This document shows, piece after piece, positions 41,228 through 49,646 of a DNA stretch of 64,000 bases. The notes under the pieces are model-generated. The model was not told the origin of the DNA. It searched no databases and saw only the letters and a program-made list of their open reading frames with translations. The DNA lies in contig NZ_JACJOX010000063.1 of the NCBI RefSeq assembly GCF_014695775.1, forward strand, positions 62,001 through 126,000. Direction: 5' to 3'. How positions within the stretch are numbered: position 1 is the stretch's first letter; each line of letters starts with the position of its first letter. A program made the position numbers and the translations under genes. Source of the DNA: Leptolyngbya sp. FACHB-60. Lineage in GTDB: Bacteria > Cyanobacteriota > Cyanobacteriia > Phormidesmidales > Phormidesmidaceae.

Positions 41228-42358
41228 ATGCTCTCACCCGAAAATTTAGAGCGGTTTATGTCAAGCCTGGGCAGGTTTTTTGGGCCAGATGATGGGGCCG
41301 CGCTACGCCTGGCAGATCGCACCCCCCTACTGCCAGAGCAGGCGCGATCGCTCATCCGAGAGCATGGGCAGGAGTTTGCCGAGCGAGTGGGGGAGTTGGT
41401 GTCGCTGGCTTGGAGCGTAGAGCGGGCGGTGGAGGTGGTGAGCGGGCGCGATGAGCAGGGCTACCGGCTAGTTAGCCAGTACATGGACTTGCCCCGCCCC
41501 CTAGAGGGGCATGAGTTAACAGACGAATACGCCAATCATGTCGCTGCCACCTACGCCAGTCAGTGCGAAGAAATACGCGTACGCGGTGAGCTGGTGTCGC
41601 GGGGTTTCGATTTCGATAGAGCGGTGGAGGCACTGTCGAGCAGTGGGCGTTCCACCTTGCCAAAGCCTATCGGCTACTACAATCGCCTGCCCCAATACCC
41701 AAGCTGCCCCTACCCGCCCCGCCACGGCACCCCCAGCAGCTTTGTGGAGGTGTGCGGCGATGAGAACGTGGGGCGGGTGCAGACTGCCTGCGATCGCTGC
41801 GCTTTCTACAGCCCACCGCCCAGCTGCATGAGCAACAGCGCCAGCGACCCAGCGCTAACCTGCGCCCTGCACCCTCTGGGGCGACCTGAGGGGCGTTGCG
41901 GCGATTGGGAGGATAGACGCACCGAAGCGGCGGCGATGGCTCGGGGCAGGGCAGAACTGAGGGCGAGGGAGGCGTATGGAGAGGCGATAGTGCGGCGGCG
42001 ACAGCCTGAGGCTGAAGCTGAGATTGAGTTGATGAGACGACGGACTGAAAGGGCGGTGCAGGCCATCACGCAAGCTCACCAGCGATCGCTACTGCCAGGC
42101 GATGCGGTCACCCACGAAACCACCGAGGAGACCTGGCAGTGGGTGCAGCATTCCGATGGCGGCCAGCATCGGGTCTTGCTCAGCCGCACCACCACCCGCC
42201 ACTATGCTGATGGGCGGCGTGAGATTGTGACTCAGGAGTCAGAGCGGTCGCCCAGGATCGAGGCCCGCACCTTCATAAACGGCATTGAGCAAGTGGTGTG
42301 GTTTGAGGGAGGCCCCGGCGATCGCGTGCTGCCTGAGCGACCTTGGCTGTACCCCTAA
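41228..42358 (+). CDS. Cys-rich protein of unknown function (inserted cargo gene)
   Basis: 376 residues from the ATG at 41228 (MLSPENLERFMSSLGRFFGP); an in-frame TTG at 41219 is the alternative. Helical N-terminal half, then a cysteine-rich core of about 70 residues (CPYPPRHGTPSSFVEVCGDE, CDRCAFYSPPPSC, CALHPLGRPEGRCGDW) that could bind metal. An Arg/Glu coiled helix (AMARGRAELRAREAYGEAIV) and a strand-rich end follow. No family is recognised. It converges on the portal gene with a 4-base overlap and runs against the late transcripts, so it may be expressed from the prophage. Confidence 0.65.
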   Translation: MLSPENLERFMSSLGRFFGPDDGAALRLADRTPLLPEQARSLIREHGQEFAERVGELVSLAWSVERAVEVVSGRDEQGYRLVSQYMDLPRPLEGHELTDEYANHVAATYASQCEEIRVRGELVSRGFDFDRAVEALSSSGRSTLPKPIGYYNRLPQYPSCPYPPRHGTPSSFVEVCGDENVGRVQTACDRCAFYSPPPSCMSNSASDPALTCALHPLGRPEGRCGDWEDRRTEAAAMARGRAELRAREAYGEAIVRRRQPEAEAEIELMRRRTERAVQAITQAHQRSLLPGDAVTHETTEETWQWVQHSDGGQHRVLLSRTTTRHYADGRREIVTQESERSPRIEARTFINGIEQVVWFEGGPGDRVLPERPWLYP

Positions 42359-44007
42359 TCCTCTTCGTCGCCCTCATCTTCAGCCACCGCCACAGGCTTG
42401 GGCAGCGCACCCTCCAGAATGCCGTTGGGCACCGCTGGCCGCTCTGTCTGCTGCGTAAACTCGCCGTCGAGGCGCTCCATCTCTGCGGCTGGCGTCCAGT
42501 CGTCGGGCAAGCCGATTTCGCCGTGCTGGAGTAGCCCCAAGAAGGTCTCGGTGCTCAGCTTGCCAGCGTTCACCACGCCGGTCAGGGCGCTGAGGAATTG
42601 AGCATCCATCGCGGTGAGGTCAAAGTCGCGGTTGACGGTGGTTGTGGGGGCCTTGGCGGGGTCGATGCCCATGTAGGCGCAGTGCAGTTTCAGCGCACCG
42701 TCAAGCGCCTGCTGTAGGTTCTGGGCGAGGATAGATAGCTGTGAGTCGCCCTGGCTGCGATCGAGGCGCTTGGCCTCTGCGCTCTCACCGACGTTCTTCT
42801 GACTGGTCATCGTCGACAGGCCCAGCTGCATCATCTCGCTGGCGATCGACTGGAGGCGCTCAAAGTTAGGCTTGAATGCGTCGGGGCTGAGGGTCACCCA
42901 CTCGGCGCGGGCCTCTGGGTTGGGCAAGCAGACCGCCTCATTCACGCTGCCCACGCTGCCCAAGTCTTCAGGGCTACAGCCAAAGAAAAACAGCCGGGGC
43001 ACCGCCGCAACGTGGAGCGAGTTATCCATGTCCGCGCTGATTTGGTAGTGGCGAATATTTAGATGCAAAACCTCAATCATGGGGGGCGAGGTCTTGTGGC
43101 CCCGGCGATCGCTGTGGATGAACACGAACGGCAGCTCTGTCAGCCCGTCCATGTCGATCGGCCCAGCCTCAACCATCAGCCACTCGCCCTCTTTCTCAGG
43201 GTCTTCCTGCCAGATCTGGTAACTCACGCTGCGGCTTTCGCTGCCGTCTTCACGGGTCGCCATGCCCACGCCATAGACCAGCACCTGCTCTACGTCTTTC
43301 TCGCCCCATTCGCCATCGGCCACGGTCACCGACTGGAGCAGCCGCACCTGGGTGCGCTTCTTCAAGCCGTTGGTGGTGGTGTGGCGCTCGGCCAAAATGC
43401 GGGGGCCAGGGTAGAGGCTCCAGTAGGGGCGAATGCCTTGGGCCTGTTGGTCTGCCAGCGTGGCGAGGCCTTCCGTGTTGGGGTAAATAATTTCGATGCC
43501 TGCGTGGCCGCAGTGGATGGCCTCACACAGCGCGTCATAGGCGAACTGCTGGAGGTCGCTGCCCTCTTGGTCGCAGTCGTCTAGGTGGCCGGTCACCGCT
43601 GCGTCAGTGTCATCCTCGCCGGGTTTGTAGCCTGCGATCGCCCTAAATTCTGGCTCACTCAGACCGCCGGTATTGGCGACGCGCACGGGCTTTCTGAGGA
43701 TTTGGCTGGCGAAGGCACGCACCAGGCGAGTGTAAATAGGTGTGAGGGTGGCACGGCCCAGGCGTCGGTTGTAGGCGTCGGGGTCTTCGCCGGGTTCCAT
43801 CGGCAGGTAGGCCTCGCCCAGCTCGCGCATGGTGCGGGTGCCTGCTCTCACGGCCTCTACGTCGGCCCAGTCGGCACTCAGGCGCTGGTGGTCAAGGCTG
43901 GGGGTGCGAACGGTGGTTTTGTCGCTGCCCTTGGGGTCGCCATGCTTGGCCGTGGTGCTGGGGCCAGGGGTGGCAAAGAGGTGGTCGCGTTCGTAGTTGA
44001 TGGGCAT
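42355..44007 (-). CDS. Phage portal protein (DUF4055 type)
   Basis: 550 residues. DUF4055 features: YLPMEPGEDPDAYNRRLGRA, ATLTPIYTRLVRAFASQIL, then FVFIHSDRRGHKTSPPMIEV and LHLNIRHYQISADMDNSLHV. It forms the ring at the capsid vertex through which DNA passes. An acidic C-terminal tail (VAEDEGDEED) is present. It lies one gene after TerL, as expected, and carries a strict leader box. Confidence 0.88.
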   Translation of the reverse strand: MPINYERDHLFATPGPSTTAKHGDPKGSDKTTVRTPSLDHQRLSADWADVEAVRAGTRTMRELGEAYLPMEPGEDPDAYNRRLGRATLTPIYTRLVRAFASQILRKPVRVANTGGLSEPEFRAIAGYKPGEDDTDAAVTGHLDDCDQEGSDLQQFAYDALCEAIHCGHAGIEIIYPNTEGLATLADQQAQGIRPYWSLYPGPRILAERHTTTNGLKKRTQVRLLQSVTVADGEWGEKDVEQVLVYGVGMATREDGSESRSVSYQIWQEDPEKEGEWLMVEAGPIDMDGLTELPFVFIHSDRRGHKTSPPMIEVLHLNIRHYQISADMDNSLHVAAVPRLFFFGCSPEDLGSVGSVNEAVCLPNPEARAEWVTLSPDAFKPNFERLQSIASEMMQLGLSTMTSQKNVGESAEAKRLDRSQGDSQLSILAQNLQQALDGALKLHCAYMGIDPAKAPTTTVNRDFDLTAMDAQFLSALTGVVNAGKLSTETFLGLLQHGEIGLPDDWTPAAEMERLDGEFTQQTERPAVPNGILEGALPKPVAVAEDEGDEED

Positions 44008-44044
44008 GGAACCGCCTGCGCTGGTGCGCTGGGAGGGTTCCTAG
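44008..44044 (-). promoter_or_regulatory. Late leader box, strict
   Basis: TAGGAACCCT (44043-44034), 36 bases before the ATG at 44007. Hairpin GCGC-ACCA-GCGC. Confidence 0.8.
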
Positions 44045-44131
44045 GGGCGGGAATAGGTGCTTGAGATGGCAACTATTCCAACGAGTTTGCGCCGCTTGAG
44101 GCGGTTGTAGTACGGCGGATTACGCCGCAAT

Positions 44132-44500
44132 CTAAGGGGCGATCTCAGCGGTTAGCCCAAATTTACGCCAGGGTCGTCGTATACGGGTCGAGCCAAAATC
44201 TTTGATGACAGAGAGATAGTGCCAGCGTATTTTGACTCCATCTACCCTGCGACTTTCAAGATCTATCTCAGCTCCTTGTTTTTTCGCCTCAGCATTTATC
44301 CATTGAATCATTGCCTCCTCAACCTCGGCCTTACAGTTCAGCCAGGCCTGATGAAAACCTTTGGGCGTGCCGTCATAGGGCAAATGCCACAGCGAATTTG
44401 TCTCGGCCTCTACTGAAATCTGGGTGTTGGGTCGCTTGGTTGATGGCCCTATGGCCCCAAAGTTACCTACCACCAAAAGCTGGTGAATCACGTTGGCCAT
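44132..44500 (-). CDS. Phage hypothetical protein
   Basis: 122 residues (MANVIHQLLVVGNFGAIGPS...). Pattern of strands and helices with FHQAWLNCKAEVEEAMIQWI and KIRWHYLSVIKDFGSTRIRR. Lies between TerL and portal. A distant relative of the leader box, TAGGAAACC (about 44519), precedes it by only 19 bases and without a hairpin, so it is not counted. Confidence 0.6.
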   Translation of the reverse strand: MANVIHQLLVVGNFGAIGPSTKRPNTQISVEAETNSLWHLPYDGTPKGFHQAWLNCKAEVEEAMIQWINAEAKKQGAEIDLESRRVDGVKIRWHYLSVIKDFGSTRIRRPWRKFGLTAEIAP

Positions 44501-44581
44501 GTTTCGCGGTTTCCTACATCTGCCGGGGCGCTACTCCCGTCCGTGCGCATGGGATCGACGGGGGCTGGGCTGGGTTTTGCT

Positions 44582-46138
44582 TCAATATAGCTTCAGGCCG
44601 CTGCGCTGGGCCTTCCACACGGGCGGCTGACGGAAGCCGAGCACCACAGCGTCGCCTACGTTAGGGCTGCGCTTCAGGCGTTTGCGGGTCTTGGCTTTGT
44701 CCTCAATCCGCTTTTTGCCCACGCTGGTGGTCTCCCAGTAGGTGCCCGCGAGGTCTTCCATCAGCATGTCTTCGTAGGTGCCCAGGGGCGCGATCGCAAC
44801 CTCGTTTTTCCTGAAGGCCTCGCGCAGCTGCCAAAAATCCTCGGCCTTGGCGTTGAGAAATTCTGCCGGGTCGGTAGCCGCTTCGCCCCAGTGAACACCG
44901 TGGGAGCGATGGCCCTGCTCTTTGAGGATGGCCTGAGCGCCAGAGCCACAGCCGCCTCGGTCGACGTGGATGCTGCCGGGTTGCTCCTTCAGGGCTGCGA
45001 TCGCCAGGCCAGCGGCGCGGGTCACGTCCTCCTGGTCGCCCTTGGTGGGGATGGTGACGGCATGGTACAGCACCGGTCCACGCCATCGTGCGATCGCATG
45101 GTCGTCGCCACCGTCGCCCACGTCGAGGCCGTAGCGGTGAGCCTGGGCAGCGGCCTGCTTATCCCAGTATTCGGGGTCGGCATCGTACCGGGCGCGGGCG
45201 GCCATGAACCAGGTACGGGGCACGATGCTCTGGGTGCTGTCCTCGGGGAAGAACCCCTCCACCCGGCTTTGCCAGTAGGCGCTGCCCTCGCCATATTTGG
45301 CACGGGCCTCCTCAATCCAGGTGATCGACACCGCGCCGGGGATGGGGTCTTGGGGGCACCAGTCGGGCCACTCAGCGGGCGATCGCACGTCGCCGTCTTC
45401 GTTCAGCAGAGCGGCGGCCACCTCAGGTTTGAGGCGGTGCATTCCGTCGGGGCACTGCTCATAGGCCCACGCCACGTTGGGGTGGTGCCACACCGGGATG
45501 CGGATGTGCTTCTGCTTGCAGGCCTTCTCAAACGCGCCCCCGGGTTGGATGGGGTTGCCCACCCGCAAGAATCGGTTATCGGCTCCAGTGGCGCAGCTGC
45601 TAGCGCCCTCGTCAATGTCTTGGCTGATGCCGCAGGCCTCATCCTCAATCACCAGCAGGCGGGGATGGTGTACCCCCTGGAAGGCGTTGGAGTTGGTGTC
45701 GCTGGCGGTGAAGCCGTAGGCGCGGGCCTCTTCGCTGAGGCGTAGAAAGGTTTGGCCGCGATCGCCTGGCAGACCTAGCTTGCCGTGGGTCTTTCGCACC
45801 TCACCCCACAGCAGCTCTACCACCTGCCGCTTGGTGGGGGCTGTGGTGATGCAGAGGCCACCGACCGCCAGCACCCACCACAGCACCAGGCAGGCGGAGA
45901 GGAATGTTTTGCCGCAGCCGTGAGATGCCTGCACGTTGGTCTCGCGCTCGTCGCGCACCGAGCGGCAAATGTCGCGCTGCTCGTCGGTGAGGGTGACGCC
46001 CAGCACGCGCTCAATGAAGCCAGTCGGGTCGGCGGCGTATTCGGGGTAGGGGGTGGTCTCGCCCTCGGCTAAGCCCAGCAACCCCTCCAGCTCACGCGCA
46101 AACTCAACCTGCTCTTTGCCTAAGCCTGGTTTAGCCAT
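44582..46138 (-). CDS. terL: Phage terminase large subunit
   Basis: 518 residues. ATPase part: Walker A VQASHGCGKTFLSACLVLWW (about 88-107; HGCGKT instead of the common GxGKT form), coupling strand CITTAPTKRQV and Walker B LLVIEDEACGI (about 162-172). Nuclease part with acidic residues in YGLDVGDGGDDHAIARW, IHVDRGGCGSGAQAIL and SPNVGDAVVLGF. It cuts and pumps DNA into the prohead. It overlaps the small subunit gene by 19 bases. Confidence 0.93.
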   Translation of the reverse strand: MAKPGLGKEQVEFARELEGLLGLAEGETTPYPEYAADPTGFIERVLGVTLTDEQRDICRSVRDERETNVQASHGCGKTFLSACLVLWWVLAVGGLCITTAPTKRQVVELLWGEVRKTHGKLGLPGDRGQTFLRLSEEARAYGFTASDTNSNAFQGVHHPRLLVIEDEACGISQDIDEGASSCATGADNRFLRVGNPIQPGGAFEKACKQKHIRIPVWHHPNVAWAYEQCPDGMHRLKPEVAAALLNEDGDVRSPAEWPDWCPQDPIPGAVSITWIEEARAKYGEGSAYWQSRVEGFFPEDSTQSIVPRTWFMAARARYDADPEYWDKQAAAQAHRYGLDVGDGGDDHAIARWRGPVLYHAVTIPTKGDQEDVTRAAGLAIAALKEQPGSIHVDRGGCGSGAQAILKEQGHRSHGVHWGEAATDPAEFLNAKAEDFWQLREAFRKNEVAIAPLGTYEDMLMEDLAGTYWETTSVGKKRIEDKAKTRKRLKRSPNVGDAVVLGFRQPPVWKAQRSGLKLY

Positions 46139-46638
46139 CCGGCCTCCCGGAGCTTGGCCAGCAGCTCACGGGGGGTTACGCCACGCTGGAGCAGCAGGCC
46201 GATCAATGCCGTGTCTTCGACGGGGGCCAGCTTCTGCCGTTGGTCGATGAGTTTGCACAGGCCAGTGATGGCCGCGCCAAAATTCTGGGGGATGGTGGGC
46301 GACATCAGCTCGACGCGGGCCTGGACGATCGCCTCATCGATAACAACCAACGTGCCTTCGATCGTGCTGCAATCGGTGAAGCTCAGGCTGGGGCGATCGC
46401 GTACCGGTGCGGCCTCTCCACGGGGGCGATCGAAGCTGACCACCTTGGGCCGCTGCGGTGGCTCGGGCTGGGGCAGGCTGCTGAGTAGCGCCTCCCAGTC
46501 GTTGCCTGCCTGGCGATCGGCAGTCATCCACCGCTGGATGGTGCGGCGGCTGGCAATGCCACGGCGCTCGATCTCTGCGATCGCTACACCCTGAATGAAT
46601 AGCGCTTTGGCCTGCTCTTTTTTGCCGTCGCTGGGCAT
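46120..46638 (-). CDS. Terminase small subunit-like protein
   Basis: 172 residues from the ATG at 46638 (MPSDGKKEQAKALFIQGVAI); the longer frame to 46779 reads through the leader box and a C-rich region. The N-terminal helix-turn-helix EQAKALFIQGVAIAEIERRG / ASRRTIQRWM fits DNA recognition of a packaging site. Helical C-terminal part. Position directly before TerL, with overlap, supports the call. Confidence 0.8.
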   Translation of the reverse strand: MPSDGKKEQAKALFIQGVAIAEIERRGIASRRTIQRWMTADRQAGNDWEALLSSLPQPEPPQRPKVVSFDRPRGEAAPVRDRPSLSFTDCSTIEGTLVVIDEAIVQARVELMSPTIPQNFGAAITGLCKLIDQRQKLAPVEDTALIGLLLQRGVTPRELLAKLREAGWLNQA

Positions 46639-46674
46639 GGTCTGCCTGCTGAAATGTCGCAGGGAGATTTCCCA
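46639..46674 (-). promoter_or_regulatory. Late leader box, variant TGGGAAATCTCCC
   Basis: TGGGAAATCTCC (46674-46663), 36 bases before the ATG at 46638. Hairpin CCTGC-GACATTTCA-GCAGG. It opens the late block; the variant at 17.45 kb closes it. Confidence 0.72.
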
Positions 46675-46776
46675 CGGGGCGCGGCTTTGCGGGGGTATGG
46701 CGCAGGCAGTGACGCAGGCGGGGGAAGGGGTACGATCGCAGGGGCAGAGAGGGAGGGGAGTCGGGGGCACAGGCAA

Positions 46777-46803
46777 CAAAAAACCCGCCGGAGTAGGGGC
46801 GGG
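46777..46803 (-). terminator. Terminator after the HU gene
   Basis: Minus strand ACCCGCCCC...GGCGGGT stem (arms 46803-46798 and 46789-46784) followed by TTTTTTG (complement of 46777-46783). It ends the HU transcript before the terminase genes. Confidence 0.85.
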
Positions 46804-46831
46804 TCAAGCATGGTGTTGTGTGTGAGCTAGC

Positions 46832-47176
46832 TTATTTCTTTTTGCTCTTGGCCTTGGCCTTGGCTGGGGCGGGTTCTGCCTCGGCGGGCTTCACCCGCTC
46901 CTTGAACAGCTTACCTGCGCTGAATGCTGGCACCATCGTTGCCGGAATCACCATGGTGTCGCCGGTTTTGGGGTTGCGGCCTTCGCGCTCTTTGCGATCG
47001 CGACGCTCGAAGACGCCGAACCCAACTAAGGTGACTTTCTCGCCCTCGGCCACCGCGCCCATGATGGCCTCGACTGTGGCGGTGATGATGGCGTCGGCGT
47101 CCTTTTTGGTGATGGTGCGCTCTAGGGCTGTGCTGGCGATTTCGGTGGCCTTATCGACTAGCTCTTGCTTGTTCAT
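46832..47176 (-). CDS. HU family DNA-binding protein
   Basis: 114 residues. HU/IHF fold: MNKQELVDKATEIASTALER, EKVTLVGFGVFERRDRKERE, and GRNPKTGDTMVIPATMVPAF, where the beta arm carries the intercalating proline. The C-terminal tail is Lys/Ala/Pro-rich (AEPAPAKAKAKSKKK), longer than in E. coli HU. In the prophage it may bend DNA for packaging, replication or recombination; it lies next to a recombinase gene. Confidence 0.92.
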   Translation of the reverse strand: MNKQELVDKATEIASTALERTITKKDADAIITATVEAIMGAVAEGEKVTLVGFGVFERRDRKEREGRNPKTGDTMVIPATMVPAFSAGKLFKERVKPAEAEPAPAKAKAKSKKK

Positions 47177-47244
47177 GGGGGTACGGCACAGTGGGCGACT
47201 CAGCCGTTATAGCACGGCAGAATGAGGGTTGCAGCCGTTGGCAA

Positions 47245-47272
47245 TAAAAAACCACCCAAGGGGTAGGGTGGC
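47245..47272 (-). terminator. Terminator after the tyrosine recombinase gene
   Basis: CCACCC (47252-47257) pairs with GGGTGG (47266-47271); on the minus strand a TTTTTT run follows. It closes the recombinase transcript. Confidence 0.85.
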
Positions 47273-47315
47273 GCGAACTCTCGTTAGGAGATATGTCTCT
47301 TGTTCTGAGGATGCC

Positions 47316-48140
47316 CTACAGGCTGAGGTAATCGCTAGCGCTCTGGTTGGGGTTGCTGTGGACGTAGCTATTTGTCGTTGCAATCGACGCATGGCCCAGC
47401 AGGTCGCGCACCGCCGCCAGTGGCATTCCGGCCTCAATCAGGTGTGTGGCTAGGCTATGGCGAGCCCAATGGCAGGAGGAATGGGGGCAGTCCGCCGCGA
47501 TCGCAGCCGCTTTAAACAGGTCATGCAGCTGGCGACGGTTGAGGCCAAACACGCTGGACCCGTCTGGAACTCCAGACCGCAGCGCGGCGACCTCCTCCCA
47601 CACCGCCGCTGACACCGTGACCGATCGCCACTTTTGGCCCTTGCCCAGCAGCCGCACCACAACCCCGCCATTGGCCTGGGGTAAACAGTCTTGCCATAGC
47701 AGGCCGCACAGCTCACTCGCGCGGGCACCGCTGGCATAGAGCAGCCGCAGGGCCGCGTGGGCTTTGCCCTCAGGGGCGGCGGCGATGATGGCGGCGACCT
47801 GGGCTCGGCTGAGGATGCGCTCGTGGATTGAGCTGGTGTCTTTGGGCGACCTGAGGGCCGTGGCTGGGTTGCGGTCGATATGGCCTTGCTCTTGAGCGAA
47901 CCGCAGCAGCGACCTGAGGGCGGCAATCTTGCGGCGGACGCTGGAGTGCTTTAAATGTCGCACCTCTACCAGGTGTGCCTGATAGCGCTGAAGGTCGCTT
48001 AGGGTAAGGCTTTCGAGTGGGCGATCGCCCAGGAAACGCAGCGCTGCCTCAGCGTCCCTCAGGTATTCCTCTTGGGTGCGCTTAGCCCGCCCGTAGAGCC
48101 ACTGTTCAAGGATCTCGATGGTTGAATTTGTCGCAGGCAT
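47316..48140 (-). CDS. Tyrosine recombinase (XerC/D-like)
   Basis: 274 residues, full length. N-terminal core-binding domain (about 1-95: WLYGRAKRTQEEYLRDAEAA, LSDLQRYQAHLVEVRHLKHS). Catalytic residues: Arg in YASGARASELCGL, Lys in LLGKGQKWRSV, His-x-x-Arg in CHWARHSLAT, His in LLGHASIATT and nucleophile Tyr in NSYVHSNP. It may integrate/excise the prophage or resolve dimers; it is about 31 kb from the proposed attL, an unusual place for the integrase. A variant leader box stands before it. A CTGGAACTCCAG palindrome lies inside at 47564-47575. Confidence 0.9.
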   Translation of the reverse strand: MPATNSTIEILEQWLYGRAKRTQEEYLRDAEAALRFLGDRPLESLTLSDLQRYQAHLVEVRHLKHSSVRRKIAALRSLLRFAQEQGHIDRNPATALRSPKDTSSIHERILSRAQVAAIIAAAPEGKAHAALRLLYASGARASELCGLLWQDCLPQANGGVVVRLLGKGQKWRSVTVSAAVWEEVAALRSGVPDGSSVFGLNRRQLHDLFKAAAIAADCPHSSCHWARHSLATHLIEAGMPLAAVRDLLGHASIATTNSYVHSNPNQSASDYLSL

Positions 48141-48179
48141 GTCCCATCCCCTAACTCTCGTTTGGGGGGATTATTCCTA
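48141..48179 (-). promoter_or_regulatory. Leader box variant before the recombinase
   Basis: TAGGAATAATC (48179-48169), 39 bases before the ATG at 48140, followed by CCCC...GGGG pairing. GGAA and the spacing match the late boxes but CCCTC does not. Confidence 0.5.
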
Positions 48180-48304
48180 CGGTGCATCAAGGCTTTTGGG
48201 CATATCAACCACGCGCTGGCATCAGTCAAATGACGCATTGTAAATGAAGACTCTATGAAGGCAGTCGGAATACCGCGTAAGTACTGAGATATAAGGGGTT
48301 GAGC

Positions 48305-49138
48305 GTGGTCATGCTTAGAATCAAGCCGCCAGTTCAGCGCGGCACTCACTGCGACCGCCACCCCGTGAACAAACCCCCCGTAGAGACCGCCTGGGCCACG
48401 CTACGCAACGCCCAAGCTGGGGCCAAGCAACCACCCCTCGCCTTAGCCTTATTCCGCAGCTACAAAGCCAACCCCAACCAACGCCTGCGCGATCGCCTGG
48501 TAGTCGCCAACATGGGCCTGGTTGAGAAGGTGGCGAGGCGATTTACCCATCAGTGCCAGGTCGAGTTTGAGGATCTGCGCCAAGAGGGCGCAATCGGCTT
48601 GACGAGAGCCGTAGAGGAATTTGATCCCGAAAAAGGGTATGCGTTCAGCAGCTTCGCCATCCCCAAGATCAGATCGGAAATCATGCACTATATGCGCGAC
48701 AAGGGCTGGGGCCAGGTGCGGCCTCCCCGTCGCACGGTGGAAGACTATGCCAAGGTGAAGGGCACCCAGCGCCGATTGACTGCGATGGGTCGGCCTATGC
48801 CTGCTGATGAGGTGGCTGAGGGACTAGGTTTCACGGGCGCGCAGTGGAAGTTTATTGAGACGGCCCGCGAGCAACCTGCACCCATCAGCCTGGATGATTC
48901 GCCGATTGAGCTGGAGGCTGAGGCCGCGCCGGAGGAGGCGGGGCAGGCGTGGATTTTTGAGCGCCTGGCCGAGCTACCGCAGCAGCAATACGAGTGTGTG
49001 GTGGAGTCGGTGTTCGGTCAATTGGCTGATGAGGCGATCGCTCGGCGAAAGAAGTTAGAGCCAGCCGCAGTACGGGCATTAATCACCGCAGGGCTGGAGT
49101 CACTGAAAACCCAAGTGGAGGGCCGAAAGCATGGCTGA
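48305..49138 (+). CDS. Phage-encoded sigma-70 family factor
   Basis: 277 residues from a GTG at 48305, with AGGGG 6 bases upstream; TTG at 48299 and ATG at 48311 are alternatives. Region 2 is clear: LRDRLVVANMGLVEKVARRF, FEDLRQEGAIGLTRAVEEFD and FSSFAIPKIRSEIMHYMRDK. A region 3-like helix (MGRPMPADEVAEGLGFTGAQ) and a degenerate region 4 (LPQQQYECVVESVFGQLADE, then AIARRKKLEPAAVRALITAG) follow. It resembles SigB/F-type (group 3) factors. It could direct transcription of phage genes. Its stop overlaps the start of the next gene (ATGGCTGA). Confidence 0.85.
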   Translation: MVMLRIKPPVQRGTHCDRHPVNKPPVETAWATLRNAQAGAKQPPLALALFRSYKANPNQRLRDRLVVANMGLVEKVARRFTHQCQVEFEDLRQEGAIGLTRAVEEFDPEKGYAFSSFAIPKIRSEIMHYMRDKGWGQVRPPRRTVEDYAKVKGTQRRLTAMGRPMPADEVAEGLGFTGAQWKFIETAREQPAPISLDDSPIELEAEAAPEEAGQAWIFERLAELPQQQYECVVESVFGQLADEAIARRKKLEPAAVRALITAGLESLKTQVEGRKHG

Positions 49139-49427
49139 TATTGAGGCGGGCAAAGAGTATCGGGTGATTGCGCCCAGCAACCTGCATAAGGGGCGGGTGA
49201 TTGTGGCCTCTGATGTGCGATCGGGTATGGCGATGGCCTACATCAACGGGAGTCCCTATCCGTTTCTGCCGGGTGAGCTGGAGGCTGTAGTACCAGCACC
49301 TCCCAAGCCCAAGCGCCCAACCCCGGCCAGGCGGGCAGCACTCTACAAAGCGCTGCTGGTGAAGGTTCAGCGGTGCTCTCTGCCGACGGAGCTTCAGGAG
49401 GAGCTGGCAGCGGTCTTACAGTTATGA
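49131..49427 (+). CDS. Hypothetical protein coupled to the sigma gene
   Basis: 98 residues (MADIEAGKEYRVIAPSNLHK...). Small beta-barrel-like start (YRVIAPSNLHKGRVIVASDV), a Pro/Lys hinge (PAPPKPKRPTPARRAA) and a C-terminal helix. It overlaps the sigma gene by 8 bases, so a modulator of the sigma factor is possible. No family is recognised. Confidence 0.65.
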   Translation: MADIEAGKEYRVIAPSNLHKGRVIVASDVRSGMAMAYINGSPYPFLPGELEAVVPAPPKPKRPTPARRAALYKALLVKVQRCSLPTELQEELAAVLQL

Positions 49428-49611
49428 TTTGCAGCGTCGCCACAGGGCAGGAATGAAGGCGGCTGAGCACGCGCTCGGGTTGGTCGGTGAGGCTGAGGAG
49501 TACTCTGGCTTCGTCCATGCGGCCTTGGGTTAGGAGGAGGTCTATTGCCGTTGCGATCGCGTCAACTTCCAGGGTGCTGCGATCGCGTTTTTCGGTGTAG
49601 GTGTAGGGCAT
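49243..49611 (-). CDS. Hypothetical protein, antisense overlap
   Basis: 122 residues starting MPYTYTEKRDRSTLEVDAIA, with a credible helical N-terminal half (AIDLLLTQGRMDEARVLLSL). The C-terminal half is Pro/Ala-rich and lies antisense to the gene at 49131, so it may be only the N-terminal part that is meaningful. Kept with low confidence. Confidence 0.35.
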   Translation of the reverse strand: MPYTYTEKRDRSTLEVDAIATAIDLLLTQGRMDEARVLLSLTDQPERVLSRLHSCPVATLQIITVRPLPAPPEAPSAESTAEPSPAALCRVLPAWPGLGAWAWEVLVLQPPAHPAETDRDSR

Positions 49612-49646
49612 GGCGGCGGGGTGAGGGGCACCTCAGATCGTAACGC

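Noticed and set aside
44508..44520. TAGGAAACCGC before the 122-residue gene as a leader box
   Set aside because: Distance to the ATG is only 19 bases and there is no hairpin; the AGGA may simply be part of a ribosome site.
44891..45745. 284-codon plus-strand frame opposite terL
   Set aside because: Antisense shadow; TerL motifs on the minus strand are unmistakable.
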